Of a stretch of DNA of 64,000 bases, positions 23,746 to 35,922 are shown piece by piece (position 1 is the first letter of the stretch; the number at the start of each line of letters is the position of its first letter). The notes under the pieces were generated by a model. That model did no database searches. It was not told where the DNA came from and was given only the letters and a program-made list of their open reading frames with translations. A program made the position numbers and the translations under genes. Source of the stretch: Cucumis sativus (lineage: Eukaryota > Streptophyta > Magnoliopsida > Cucurbitales > Cucurbitaceae); assembly GCF_000004075.3 (NCBI RefSeq), contig NC_026658.2, forward strand, positions 372,001 through 436,000, written 5' to 3'.

Positions 23746-26700
23746 CTCGAAAAGTGAAGAAAGAAAAGGAAAGAACAAATCCACAAAAAGTATACACAAA
23801 TTTGGGAAATTCATTTATTTTTTACTATAACAAAAATTGTATATTGGGTTGATTTTTTTATTAAAAAATTATCATAAATTCTAGTACTAAAATTTATTTA
23901 ATGGAGTTAAATATTTTGATAGGAAGGATGGAGAGTTGTTACCATCGATTAAAATTTAAATTTTGGTAGAAGAAAAACGTGTTTAATCTTATGTGGTAAT
24001 ATCGTTAAATTATTGTGATTGGAAAAAGAGAAGACTTAATGTAGAAGGGATTTGATTTAAAATGTATTTTAGTCCAATTAGAATAGAAATATGAGTTTTC
24101 TAATCTCATATGAGTTTGTTGTTTCTCAAGTTAAATGGACCAAAGATTACATTTGGTAATGTTGGGTTCGTCAAATTTCAAGGCTTGAGCTTGACCTCAC
24201 CGTTGACCAAGCTCAAGAAGGTTGTTATGGGTTTTTGACCCAAATCATCGTCTTCTCAAGTCCCAAAATAGCCATTGTACGTTTGAGTATCACTCTCACC
24301 CTCATTCTTAGCCAAGGGTGAGATCGATTAGATCATTTTGGCTCAAACCCAAATTTGTCATTTTCATTAAATCTATTTCATCCTCTCGACTCAATTGTTT
24401 TGATAACTTCTTCTTCATTATATCCATTTTACCCTTTAGCTAAAAAATCACCCATAACACTCAAATTCATAAGTTTTTTTCTTTAAAAAATTTAATCCTA
24501 GATGATAATTAATATATATTTTTTATTTTCAAATATATAGCAAAATGTTAAAATCATTTATAAAATATAGTAAAATCCATCAAAACTAATTCTAATTTTT
24601 TATAAAAAAATATGGACTACTTTACAAAAATTTACTCTCACGTCTCAAATTTTATCAAATTACATTTCAAATTTTGAAAAATGACGTTAAGGTTCACAAA
24701 TTTGAGAATTTGAAAGGTTAAAATTTAAACAAACTAAGGTTAAAAAGAAAAAGAAATGATAATTTTGAGAAAAGAAATTGGTAAGTTTTGAGAAAGTGAA
24801 AGGGACAATGGTAAACTTTATTGTGTGGTCATGAAACTGACATCATGTTTTATGCCACGCAGCAAAGTTCTCTTACAAAAAAATCTTCTTTTTTTCTAAA
24901 GTACAATAATGATTTTTAAGAAAAGTGCTCTTCATAAGGTCAATGGACCAAAATCATTTCATAAACAAATAAACCCTTACAAGGAGTTTGGAAGAATGAG
25001 TAATTTACAAGTAGTTTAATATTATTAATAATAGGAAAATTTCATGAAGTGATAAAAATATTTAGTAAAAAATAGCTGATAAGTGTAAATATGAAAAGTA
25101 ATTAGATATATTATAGCTTTTAAATTTGTTACTTTTACAATTTAAGAAATGGAATGACATGAGCTCTATTATTATATATATATATATATGCTATTTATAT
25201 GCAAACGCCCCACTATAATAGTTCCAGTGTTATGATAGTATGCATTTGGCGAAATGATTATGATAGATAGTGTTATGATAATAAACGTTTTAGAGAAGAT
25301 ATGATAGTATATGTTTAAGGGAGGATTGAGAAGGAGTGGAATAGTGAAAAAGAGAGAACATATGTTTTTCATAATCCTTCCCCTAAATGTCGAGTGAGTT
25401 AACATAACCAGCTCTACTCCCTATAATCCTAGGGCTAAACGTCTCCTTCTTCTTGATCATTAAAAATGAAATTATTTTAAATAACAAAATTTCTAAAAAT
25501 ATTTTTATATATAGCAATATTGTTGGTTCATTTTGGTGTATTTGAAAACAACATCATAAAAAAACTTGAGTCGTCTAATTTTTATTTGGTCAACGAATTT
25601 TAAAATGTTACACTTCTATTTTTTAGTTCTCCTTGTCAAAAGTGAGCATAGTTCAACAACAATGACAATTTTTTTAATTTACGACGTGAAAGTTTAGCCA
25701 TCATTGTCGTTCATTTTCCATTTAGTTATTTTCGATTTAGTGGTAGGAGATGATATAATTGAGATTAGTGTGGAGGATAAAAGAGGTAGGTATGGTGGTA
25801 ATGTTCATGAGATTTTATGTGTTTTTTCAAAGTTGAGTGGTTAGATAATTAGATTTTGTTTAGATCCAAGATTTTGTTTTTAAACAATAAAAGAATAGGG
25901 ATTAGGAAATTGAATATGTGGCATTACTTGTCCTAATAACAAACCTTGTTGGATACTTTCAAAAATGTACATTTTTTCCAAATTAGCACCTAATTAATAA
26001 TTAACTACAACAATGTTGCTAATTAAAATTTTAAAATCCCTCTTTCTCATACTCACTCATATAAATCCAAAACTACTTCATCAAACGTTTATATTCAATA
26101 ATATTACAATAGAACCAAATAATTTCACATATATAATGTAAATAGAGATATTAGAAATATACTTAACTTGCTTCCACCCACGAGGTCACGTGCCTCTTAT
26201 GATTAAGTTCTAATATTTACTGTTTTTAGGAAATGGAAATGTTTATCATGTCGTTTTTATAATCATAAATAACAACAACAAAAAATTATATAATAATTAG
26301 CAGATTTATTAAGGGACGAGCAGTCCGTACTTTTCCTTACATTCTCGATTTATTAATTTTAATGAGTCAAGTTACAATATATATTAAATAATACTTTATT
26401 TAAACTAAATTATAGTTCTAATGTAGTAGCGTGTCCCACAAAACCATAAGGTTTCGATTCAATTCTAATTTATTAGGACGATTATTTTTGTGAAATAGTT
26501 TTTATTCCAGATGTGAATAGTTTGATTTGATTTTCTAAAAATAATATAAAACTCTACTTTATTTTCTATCTCTAAAAAAAATCAACAATATTCTATGAAA
26601 AATGTATTATTATTATTGTTTCGATGCAATTTTTATTCCTATCTATTTAGATTATAGAAAATCAGGTAGAAATGGTTGGTTTTTCATATATATACATATA

Positions 26701-29700
26701 TCTGAAAATGGATAGCAATAATTGGGAAGAACTATTTGGAAACGCAATTTGTAATTGAGACGTAAGGGTACATTACATGGAAGAGGGAATAGGGATTGTT
26801 TTATATGTTAATTCAATTCTTGGTGAGGTCATCCCTTACGTTATATTCTATAAATCACAAACCTTTCTCTACCTTCTTTTCTTATTCCTACTTAGCGTTA
26901 CAACTAATTAATTGTGAACCACAACCCCTAATTAAAAATATATATGTGTTGCTTCGTCACTACAAGTCAATTAATTGGAAGATCAATAACCACGGTGTGT
27001 TGCAATTAATATCTATCCATTTTGTACTCCAACGTTGATATCCATTTTCTTTCATTATTTAGTTGTTGATTCTTTTCCAAGATATGAGAGATTTTGTAAT
27101 TATACATCTCATTTCTTTTTCATTCTTTTTATAAAATGTGCAAATTTTCTTTAATTATTATAATCCAACTCACCTTCCCACAAATATTAGTTGAATTGTA
27201 TACTTCCTATCAAAGGACCACGTTGTTTCATACTTAATAATATCTACGTTGTAGCTTTCGGGTGTTTCGTAATTTTAAACCTTTCAATTTTCGTATTTGG
27301 AACTTTCGATTTGTCCTAGTCATGATGTATATGTATATATAATTTTCACTTCAAAACCCATGGATAGAAAAAATTTCAATGATAAAAACTGAAAACGAGT
27401 GTCACTAATAAAAACATATCAATATTTATTACTTATAAATTTGCTATTTTTTATAATCCTCGTCGTTCTTATTTCCAATTTTAACATTTTTTTCTTCTTT
27501 TACCATCTAAAACTTTTTATAATTTTCATATCATTTCACTTGAAATGTTTTTGTTATAATTATATTTCCATTTATTTTAAAATCTTCTCCTCTTTAAGCA
27601 ATATTTACACATACATTTATAGTATACACCTAAATATTATCTTACATGGTAGGATTAAAAATGATTAATTATAGTCTAACCAATCCACAATCAAGGTTTA
27701 ATTAATTAATTAATTAATTCTAACAGTGTTGCCATCTATTTCTATAAGACAACATCCATATGATAATCGAGCCCAAATATATATATACAATTCTTTGTTT
27801 CTTTTCTCTTGAGAATGGTAAAAAGTGTATGGAACATGTGATGTTTATATTATTACTTAAATCCTTGCAGCTGCATGCAACATGTTGATTGTTTTACATT
27901 CATCCACAAACAACTTTTAAGATTAGATAAATCTTTGTCGAATCAAACTAACGTAATTGATCATGTCGATAAAAATCGTTTGTTTTGTTTGAGTAGTTCA
28001 ATGAGTGCATCTATGCATACACGTGGAATGAATGCATAAACAACGTTATAATATGTATATTTAAACTCTTACGCATTACACGTATATCTACCATGTCTTC
28101 AACTACTTTAATTAATAATCGAGTTGTATTTTTAATCAAAGTAAAATATTTAGAGCTTAAATGTTAGGTTTTTTAAATGATAAAAGTGGTGAAAATATTT
28201 CCAACTATATACTTTTTGATTTGGGTAGGAATAACTTAACTAAATTTTTAGAGCCACACACCGCATCTGATCATCATCTTCGTTTGGACTATAAATATCC
28301 AAACATTTTCACTCTCAATTACTTCACCTATCTTGTTGTTATGTTTATTATGACATTTTTTCATCCCAATTTGTTATTTGGGAAGTTTGTTTGGATTTAA
28401 TGGAAAATTTTGTTTTTAAAAGAGAAGTTAGTATGATTTAAACATTTTTTTTATAAGACATGGTTGTCCTTCAAAATGAATGGAATGAAATGAGTAACAC
28501 ATTATTATTATTCATTTAATTTAGAAATCAATCTCTTCGATAAGAAATACTTTCTTATCGCATATAAAAACGAATGCTTTGAATGTTACCTTTAACCCTA
28601 AATTTTTGAACATATATGTCTCATCCTCACACATATGGCTTTTGTGACAATGTGAAAATGATAATATAAATGAATTATATTGACAAATTTTCATCGTGGT
28701 TAATATCCATTTATCGGTTCTTTTAGTCATTTATTAGAGATGATAAATCAATACTCTTAACAATGTTATTTATTATTGTTAGTAAATGTGGTTAAAGAAT
28801 CAATCATTATGACAATTTTAAAAAGTATAATTAATATACTTATTTTATGGTTGATTAAACAACTAAAAATAACATAATGAAGGGGATTCAAACGTAATTG
28901 ACACAACCTTCCATTCTCGACGTGAGATGTTTAACTAAATCCTCAAACTCCAATTATTGTACTTAGAAAATGTAACGAAAGGTAATTATGAGCTCTTTAG
29001 CATACATTGTTCTCACCTACGTACTTATAAATTTTTTCAAGAAGTCACACCAAACTTTAGAGTTTCCACGACGAACGAACCACAAAGAAAAGAAGGTGTA
29101 TCTTATTAGTATTTGTATTTTGGAGTAGTTTTTCATTGATATTTTTAACATTTCTTAGTCATATACTTTCATATCATCTTTAAAAAAAACTCTCTTATTT
29201 AATACCGATTCATTCATGTATCTCTTAAACTTACATTTCCAAGTTGAGAATATTTTCAAAATATTCTTTGGATGAGTGGAAGGTATAAGAAGTAAACTTG
29301 AACATTTTAAGAGTTCGCTTTTAAGGATCTTTTCGAGAAAGAAATTATATCAGAAATGTTGTTTTCCACAAACGTTTGGTCCAAAACCATAACATTCAAA
29401 AAGTCATCCATAATTCATTCATATTAATCTAAAAGTTCAAATTGCAAAGGACTTTATCCATATAGCATTTACATCCAACGCAAAAAAGAAAGCTATTTTA
29501 GCACCTTCCTTTGTTTGTGAAAGAAGAATGGCTAAGTATAACCAATATTATCATGCCTCATTCATGCACTTCCAAAATAAAGTTTTACTTCATAAGTACT
29601 TTTAGGGACCCTCTAATACAAAAGTTTGAAAATGGTTAGTATTCAAATAGAAAGGTTTTGTGCAAGTTTGTTTGATGGACCATATCTCTTCTCTTCTTTT

Positions 29701-31519
29701 ATTTTCTCTTGTCTATTATTATTTAATTCCCCCTCTTCATTTCAACATCCCACCAACCAAATTGATTCAATCATACACATAAGAACGCCATGAGTTTTAT
29801 AATACCTTAGTCTTCTTCTTCTTTTATTTATTTCTTAATTAATGATAATTTGAAGGGATTGTTCTTTTTAATCTGTTTGGATTTTTATTTTTCTTCAATT
29901 TTCATTAACAATTTAGGTTATGTTTATCGATTCGTAATGAAGTTTCGTGTAATCTTAATTAAATTTCATTGATAGGTTAATTGCAACAAACTACAATCAT
30001 AAGTGTAATTATTGAACTGTGTTTACCTAAAATCCAAACTCAAATGGTAACAGTAAGATGTAATTTTGAACGCAATCGATTTGTTCAACTTCCGCTAGTC
30101 AATTTGTTTGGTTAGGTATAAGATGTCGTCATATTTTTCTAGAAATAAATAATGTAGGTATTTATATAAGGTTCTAGCAGTGTTTTTCAACTTTGGTTGT
30201 TTTCAACATAGCAACTTTTAAAAAAATGAATTAAGTCATTGTACTTTTTTAAAAATGAAAATCAAGAGACCAAATAAAGTCACTTTTTAAAAATATAAAA
30301 ACCAAAATAAACATGGACTAAAATGAGCCAAAAAAAATTGAAAGTATAAAAATAAAAATATATAAATGAAAGAATTACAATATTTAAAAACCTAAAACCT
30401 TTTGACAAATAAAAAATATGAAGAAAAAAAAAGTAGAAAAATATTGCATTTAGATACTATTTTCTCTAATAGAAAATCTAGAGAAATTATGTATACATAT
30501 AACTTTTTGAATTAATAATTCTTCTACCTAAATATTCACTTTCTCATAGCTTCATTTAAACCCTTTTATTTCTCTCTATGCCTTAAGGGTAGAAAAGAAA
30601 GATAAGACTCTTTTTTTTTTTCACTCCCATAATTAACGCATCCCATCACATTCACATCTACATTAACAGATACACACACACACACACACACATATACCTA
30701 AACTTACATAAATATTTTTCATCCAACACCCTACATATTATTGAACTTTGAACAAGAGAGGAAAAAAACACACCACATCACATCACCAATTAAAGCCCCA
30801 ATGTCTAAGATGTTAAATAAATTCCTATTTCTTAAAGAAAATAAAAAAACCCCATCAGGTCATATCGAAGTTTGGACCAAAATACACTTATGAATCATGA
30901 ATATTGACGTTGGATTATTCCCCCTGTTGCAGATGGATGGAACGTTCGTGTTCTTTCATGAGCCATTCACTCTCTTACTAAAATTTAAAATATAATTGGT
31001 GCGCCCTATTGTTCATTCATTATTAAATTTTTAAAAACAGTCTTTTCAATCTTGAGAAAGAACTATTATAACTCATTTAATCTAATTGAGTGTGGTTTGT
31101 TCTTAACGAGTATGGTAATTATAGGTTGTAAAGTACTCATGTTTCTGTAAACAATAACTAAATTAAGAAAGAAGGAATTAAATTTGTAAATGTTTATTGA
31201 TGTAATATACATTTGTGAATATTTAGAATGAAATTAATATATTTTGAAACCGAATGTGGAAAAGAAGAAAAGGAAAAAAATAGTAATAAATAGAGAGTTA
31301 TGATGGGCGGCTGTGAGCCACTCACCTTATCAACCACATCGGCTACGCCAAACTGATCAACAAAACTTTTCTTCACTCCCAAACATAGAATGCGATAATA
31401 ATAAAGAATACCAAGGGAACTAAGAATAAAAGTCCAAACTTATATTTTCCAACTTTTTCCAAGCAAGCAAATTCCCATTCACCTTCTTCTTCCTTCTTTC
31501 TTCTTCTCTCTCTCTCTCT

Positions 31520-31531
31520 TTTATATATCTT
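31520..31531 (+). promoter_or_regulatory. Putative TATA box of the ABCC gene
   Basis: TTTTATATATCT follows a CT-rich tract and precedes a pyrimidine-rich leader (CTCTTCTTCACTTTTTCC), a typical plant core-promoter layout. A start site around 31550 would give a leader exon ending at the CAG|GTACTC donor at 31611/31612. This is the best promoter candidate upstream of the ABCC coding start 4.4 kb away; it is not proven. Confidence 0.45.
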
Positions 31532-31549
31532 CTACTCTTCTTCACTTTT

Positions 31550-31611
31550 TCCCCCTCAGCACCACAATTTCTCCATCAATGGATTCTCTATAACTTTTTA
31601 CTTCAGGTACT
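31550..31611 (+). other. Putative 5'-UTR leader exon of the ABCC gene
   Basis: The stretch after the TATA-like box ends in TTTTACTTCAG|GTACTCTCTC, a good donor context followed directly by a (TC)n tract. Acceptor-like sites just before the ABCC start codon, TTTTCACTTTTCAG ending at 35847 and TATATAATTTTCAG ending at 35920, would join to it. The leader contains one short ATG frame (ATGGATTCTCTATAA, four codons). Transcript evidence is needed. Confidence 0.4.
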
Positions 31612-31632
31612 CTCTCTCTCTCTCTCTCTCTT
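31607..31632. repeat. (TC)n microsatellite at the start of the ABCC 5'-UTR intron
   Basis: An almost pure TC dinucleotide run directly follows the putative leader-exon donor. A shorter CT run lies at 31500-31519 before the TATA-like box. CT-rich tracts around start sites are common in plant core promoters (Y patches). Confidence 0.85.
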
Positions 31633-34270
31633 CCTCTTCTTCTTTTTTCCTTGCTTTCTTCAAGGTCGAAAAACAGACGAGTTTATATAATCTTAGATAC
31701 GTTTAATGACAGTGTTTGAGTGTCTTTTGTTTTCTGTTTTCCAGATTCAGCGATTTTTAATGCCTTTTTCTGCGATTTTGAAATGGGTTAATGGGTTTTT
31801 TATTTTATATACATAAATTCAACAAAGTTACTTTGATTTAAACAAAACGAAACAAAAAGAAAAGCGTTTACTTTGAAGAATCTAATATATATTCTAGTAA
31901 TGCCAACTTTTTCCAGAAACAGGTTTTTTAATGGAGAGAGAAAATAAAAAAAGAAGTTGGGTGCAGTCCCAAATATAAAGCTCATTGATTAGATATTTAA
32001 AGATGGTTGTGGGTCAAGAAGACGATATGAATGAAAGGGGCTGTAGAGAGACATAACACGTAGTCAAGTTTACAATTGATTCAATGGCTTAAAAGGATTA
32101 AAATGCCATTTTAATTTCCATTTTGTAATTTTGTTCAACTTTTGCTCTTATTTCATTGGTAAGTTTTAATATTTTCGATTCAGTTTAGTTTAATATCAAT
32201 TTATTTATGGAACTTTTTATAAATCTAATAAAATGAGAAAATATTTGGTCAAATTTTTTGTTTTTCACCCTTTGACACTTGTTATTTATCAAAGTTTATT
32301 AAATAATAATAAAAAGCAAAAATATCAAATTTGAATAATTATATCACTTTAAAGTTTATCACTTTAATTCATAATTTATATAAGCTTACGATTTAAATTG
32401 ATATAATTATGAATTTAGAGTTATTAATTTGAGGTTTAAATGGATATAAAACTTAAAATGGAGATACATAAATTGAAAATTTCTCAATAATAATAATATT
32501 CGCAAGTAAATAAAATACCTAAAATAATGGTAAAAAATAGTAAATTTGATAAAATATTTACCTAACAAAACTTTCAATTTCCATCGATAATGAATATTAA
32601 TAGTCATTGACATGTTTCTATCGTTAACATTGATAGACAGGTATAAGTCAGTGACATTTTAAACATAATTAATCACATTCATTCAAATTAAAACTAAACA
32701 TCATCAAAATTAGTTCACAAATACGTTACTAACAACTTTTGTTGGGAAGTATGATTTAATTCATTCTGTCTTTTCTAAGTTTTTGGAAATTGGTCCATGT
32801 GGTGTCCCTTCATCCTATAGTTGATTTCCATCCTCAAATTCAATCTCTATCTTTATATCTTATCAAATTATCTAATTCATGTTACTAATTTTTATTTATT
32901 TTTCTTTCTTTAAAGCAATATTAGTTTACAATTACTCTTACATAAAATGTTTACAATGCAATTATTGAGCTCATCAACCCTTCTCCTCCATTATTTGTGA
33001 ATTGCTAGCTATTATTGCTAGTTTTGTCTTCAAGAAATGGTATTATCAAACAAGAAAGAAAATCTTTCTAAACAAATTTCCCTTTCTTGTTTTAACTTTA
33101 GCTAGTAGGGATTAGAGTTGGCTCTTCTTTTAAGGTGACAGATTTTCAATTTCTAAATCTTTTGTGCTTTTTAGCTGTCTCTTTGGATAATACAATACAT
33201 CTTTGTTATTTAACAATATTTGGAAACGAAGAGCCAATCTCTTTGTTATCTTTAAAGGTATTATAATATAATATCTTTTAAGTTTTGAATCTTATGTCAG
33301 ATCGATTCCTTCAATCTGCTCTGAATGTTCCTGTCACAAGGAATCAGTGTTTTAAAATGGTGTTTTGTTCTTTGTTTTTATTTTTAATTTAATCAAAAAT
33401 GAAAAAAAAGGTCTTGAAAAATTATGTTAGTAAGCTATGGAGCTATATATGTATGGTGTTGAATCAGCAGTTGATGAACTTGAAACTTTAAAGATAAGGT
33501 GAATGTTTTTCTAATAGAGTTGGTTTGTTAAACTCGTTGAACCAAATAAAGAGTCGGAAACAAAATACACTATGAATTTTTAAAGAATTTGAAACCTTGT
33601 GATCGCTCATACTGAACCTATGAGGGTTCTTTTTGGAAGGACATGGCTGGTTTAAATATGAACAGAAATTTATTAATTTTCAAGATAAGTATTAAAGTGA
33701 TAAACAAGAATCTAGCATGCATGGAACATGATCTTTAGGGTGTCAGGCAAGTGTTTAAAAAGCAAAGCAGAAAATTGAAGTTATGAAATAGAATCTTTAC
33801 GAATATAGTAAGAAAAAGTATTAATAGAATTATGTCCGTACGAGAATTTTATGAACATTTATGCTATGATGTATTTTAATTGGTTTTGTGTCTATAATAT
33901 CATAAAAAAGTTAATTGAACAACCAAAAGTATTGAATCAATATTCTATAGTAGTATGATCCAAGCTTTCTAACAACCACAATATCTATGCCTCTTATCAG
34001 CATTTTGAATGTGTCATTAAATGACTGTTTATTATTTTGTGTGCTCCAGTGCTCTACCATGTTTATGGCAAGTAATGAACGAGGTTGCAAATTATTGGAA
34101 ATTTTCTTACTTGAAACTTGAAATTTTTTTGTATATTTAAAGTTTGGTAGGCTTACAGATGGCCAATGGCCAAAAGTTGGTACTTGGGTGCTTTTCAACC
34201 ATTAATGGCTCACAAGGATCAAACCAGTCATATTCATTGTCAAACACAATTATGATGGATGGGCTCCAAC

Positions 34271-34303
<33 letters not shown>

Positions 34304-35920
34304 CTCTCTCTCTCCCTTAAATTCCCATTTCAATGGACTTCAAGGAGTGTGCGTGGCCATGTTTTATCCACATTTTTGCTCTTTTCTTCATCTGGGTTTT
34401 GATTATAACTCCTTCATTTCTTTCACTGGATAGACTTCAGGTCTTGGCTCGAAAATCCCATTTTTATTTGTAGCTCTAGGTGAGTTTTAACAATGCATTT
34501 ACCCTTTTCTTAATCTGGGTTTTGCTTCAAAACTCTGGTTTGTTAAACTATTCCTTCTGATGGAAATGTGTTTATTGTTCAAATGGGTTTCCCTTGGAGC
34601 CTCTCTTTTTTTTAGTACCAAAATGGAGCTGCTGCTTTTCACATGTTATAACGACAAATTTTACTTTTGTCCATTTGGGTTTAAAGACGGGGGGTTTCTT
34701 TCTATAAATACTTTTGCTACCTTTCTTTTTCATCCCTTTTTTGTCCTTGTTTTTCTTTTACTATAAGCCAAATGGACATGTCTATTTCTTTTATCTTTTC
34801 TTTTATTTTGTTTTTTGTCCTTTTTATATGGCCTTGCTGAAGCTTCCCTTGGTTGTATCGCATTTTTTCTGTGTTTTTATCGCCTTCCTTTTCTCCCTTT
34901 ACATCTTCCATTAAAAAAACGAGTTGCTTCAGACTTCAGAGTACGTAGTTGTCATATACTCTACTTTATTATTTAAAACTTCTTTACACATCGTTGGAGG
35001 AGCAAGGAACTACTGACTGAGTTGAGAGCCTTCTTGACTAATGTGTAGTTTAGTATTTTATGGGTATATTTAGTGCATTTTCTAAAGGAACTACTGTTTC
35101 CTCTTTCGAGATATCGGACATCAAACTTTAAATATGGTGTATTTTAAGAATATTAATCAAGTGATCTCTGTTTTGGGGGGAGGATATTTCCCGTTGGATT
35201 CCCTCTGTTGTTTCTGATGAGGGCTGTATTAGTGACTTGTGTTCTAATGAAGTTTGTTTTTTTAAAAAAAGGATATTAATATACACTAACCTTATTTATT
35301 TATTTATTTCTGTAAGGTTTTACTGATAAAAAATGGGTGAAAGTTTGAGTTATACAGGACAAGTACTATGCTAATTTAAGTATGTTCATTTTTTGGACAA
35401 AAGATTGTATCTTTTTCTGTTACCTTCCTTTCAAACTGGTTCTTTGGGTTCTCCTGCTATTAAATATTGCTTCGTTTGTTTGTTAATAACAAACTTAATC
35501 TTTCTTCATTGTTATGAGATTTTGTCAGTTTTAAATAAAAAGGGTATCTTTTGTTAACGTTATCTCTGATACCAAGTGTTGTTCTCCAGGGAACTTACCT
35601 TTCCATCTATTTTTTCTACTTATATTCTCATCACATGGCTACTTCAGTTTGGTTTCTTCTTATTTCTTCCATTTGATTGGATGTCAAGTTTTCTTTTCAA
35701 AGCACTTTTGTTTTGGTGCAGTTTTATTTTGGTTCTGTAATCATTTTTTTTTCTGTTCATTGCTTCAGAAGTCTTTGTATAATGTTGAAGAACAAGGGTT
35801 GGCATTATGAACTGACTTTTGCTTTTGTTTTCTTTTCACTTTTCAGGGAACGCAGAGGAATAACTGGAAGGTGTTCAACTAGAGGATGATCATTTAGTTT
35901 TGTGCTTATATAATTTTCAG
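31612..35920 (+). other. Likely long 5'-UTR intron / upstream region of the ABCC gene
   Basis: About 4.3 kb without a supported coding region. It begins with (TC)n at about 31609-31632 and includes a TTTTC-type pentanucleotide tract near 34275-34310. U-rich plus-strand composition from about 34350 to 35900, with many TTTTCTT runs, is typical of plant intron sequence. Two alternative acceptors sit at 35847 and 35920, so the leader may be spliced in more than one way. Confidence 0.4.
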
Positions 35921-35922
35921 CC

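Larger units (their letters stand above)
20134..31519. other. Gene-poor intergenic region, about 11 kb
   Basis: No gene is supported between the divergent GTS1 and ABCC genes. The DNA is strongly AT-rich with many homopolymers and TA-rich microsatellites, for example near 22530, 25170 and 27700. A (CA)n tract lies at about 30672-30692. A diverged duplicated segment (22556-22670 and 23645-23745) and a possible inverted-repeat element (21718-21918) are listed separately. The part left of about 20400 includes the GTS1 promoter, with CGACGTCG near 20341. Confidence 0.5.

Noticed and set aside
26405..26470. B-box-like GGTTTCGATTCAATT with an upstream GTAGTAGCG
   Set aside because: The cloverleaf does not form, and no tail or target duplication is present, so neither tRNA nor SINE is supported.
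20400..31300. A possible hidden multi-exon gene in the 11-kb gap
   Set aside because: No chain of coding-like segments with splice signals was found; open frames are short, AT-driven and on both strands alike.
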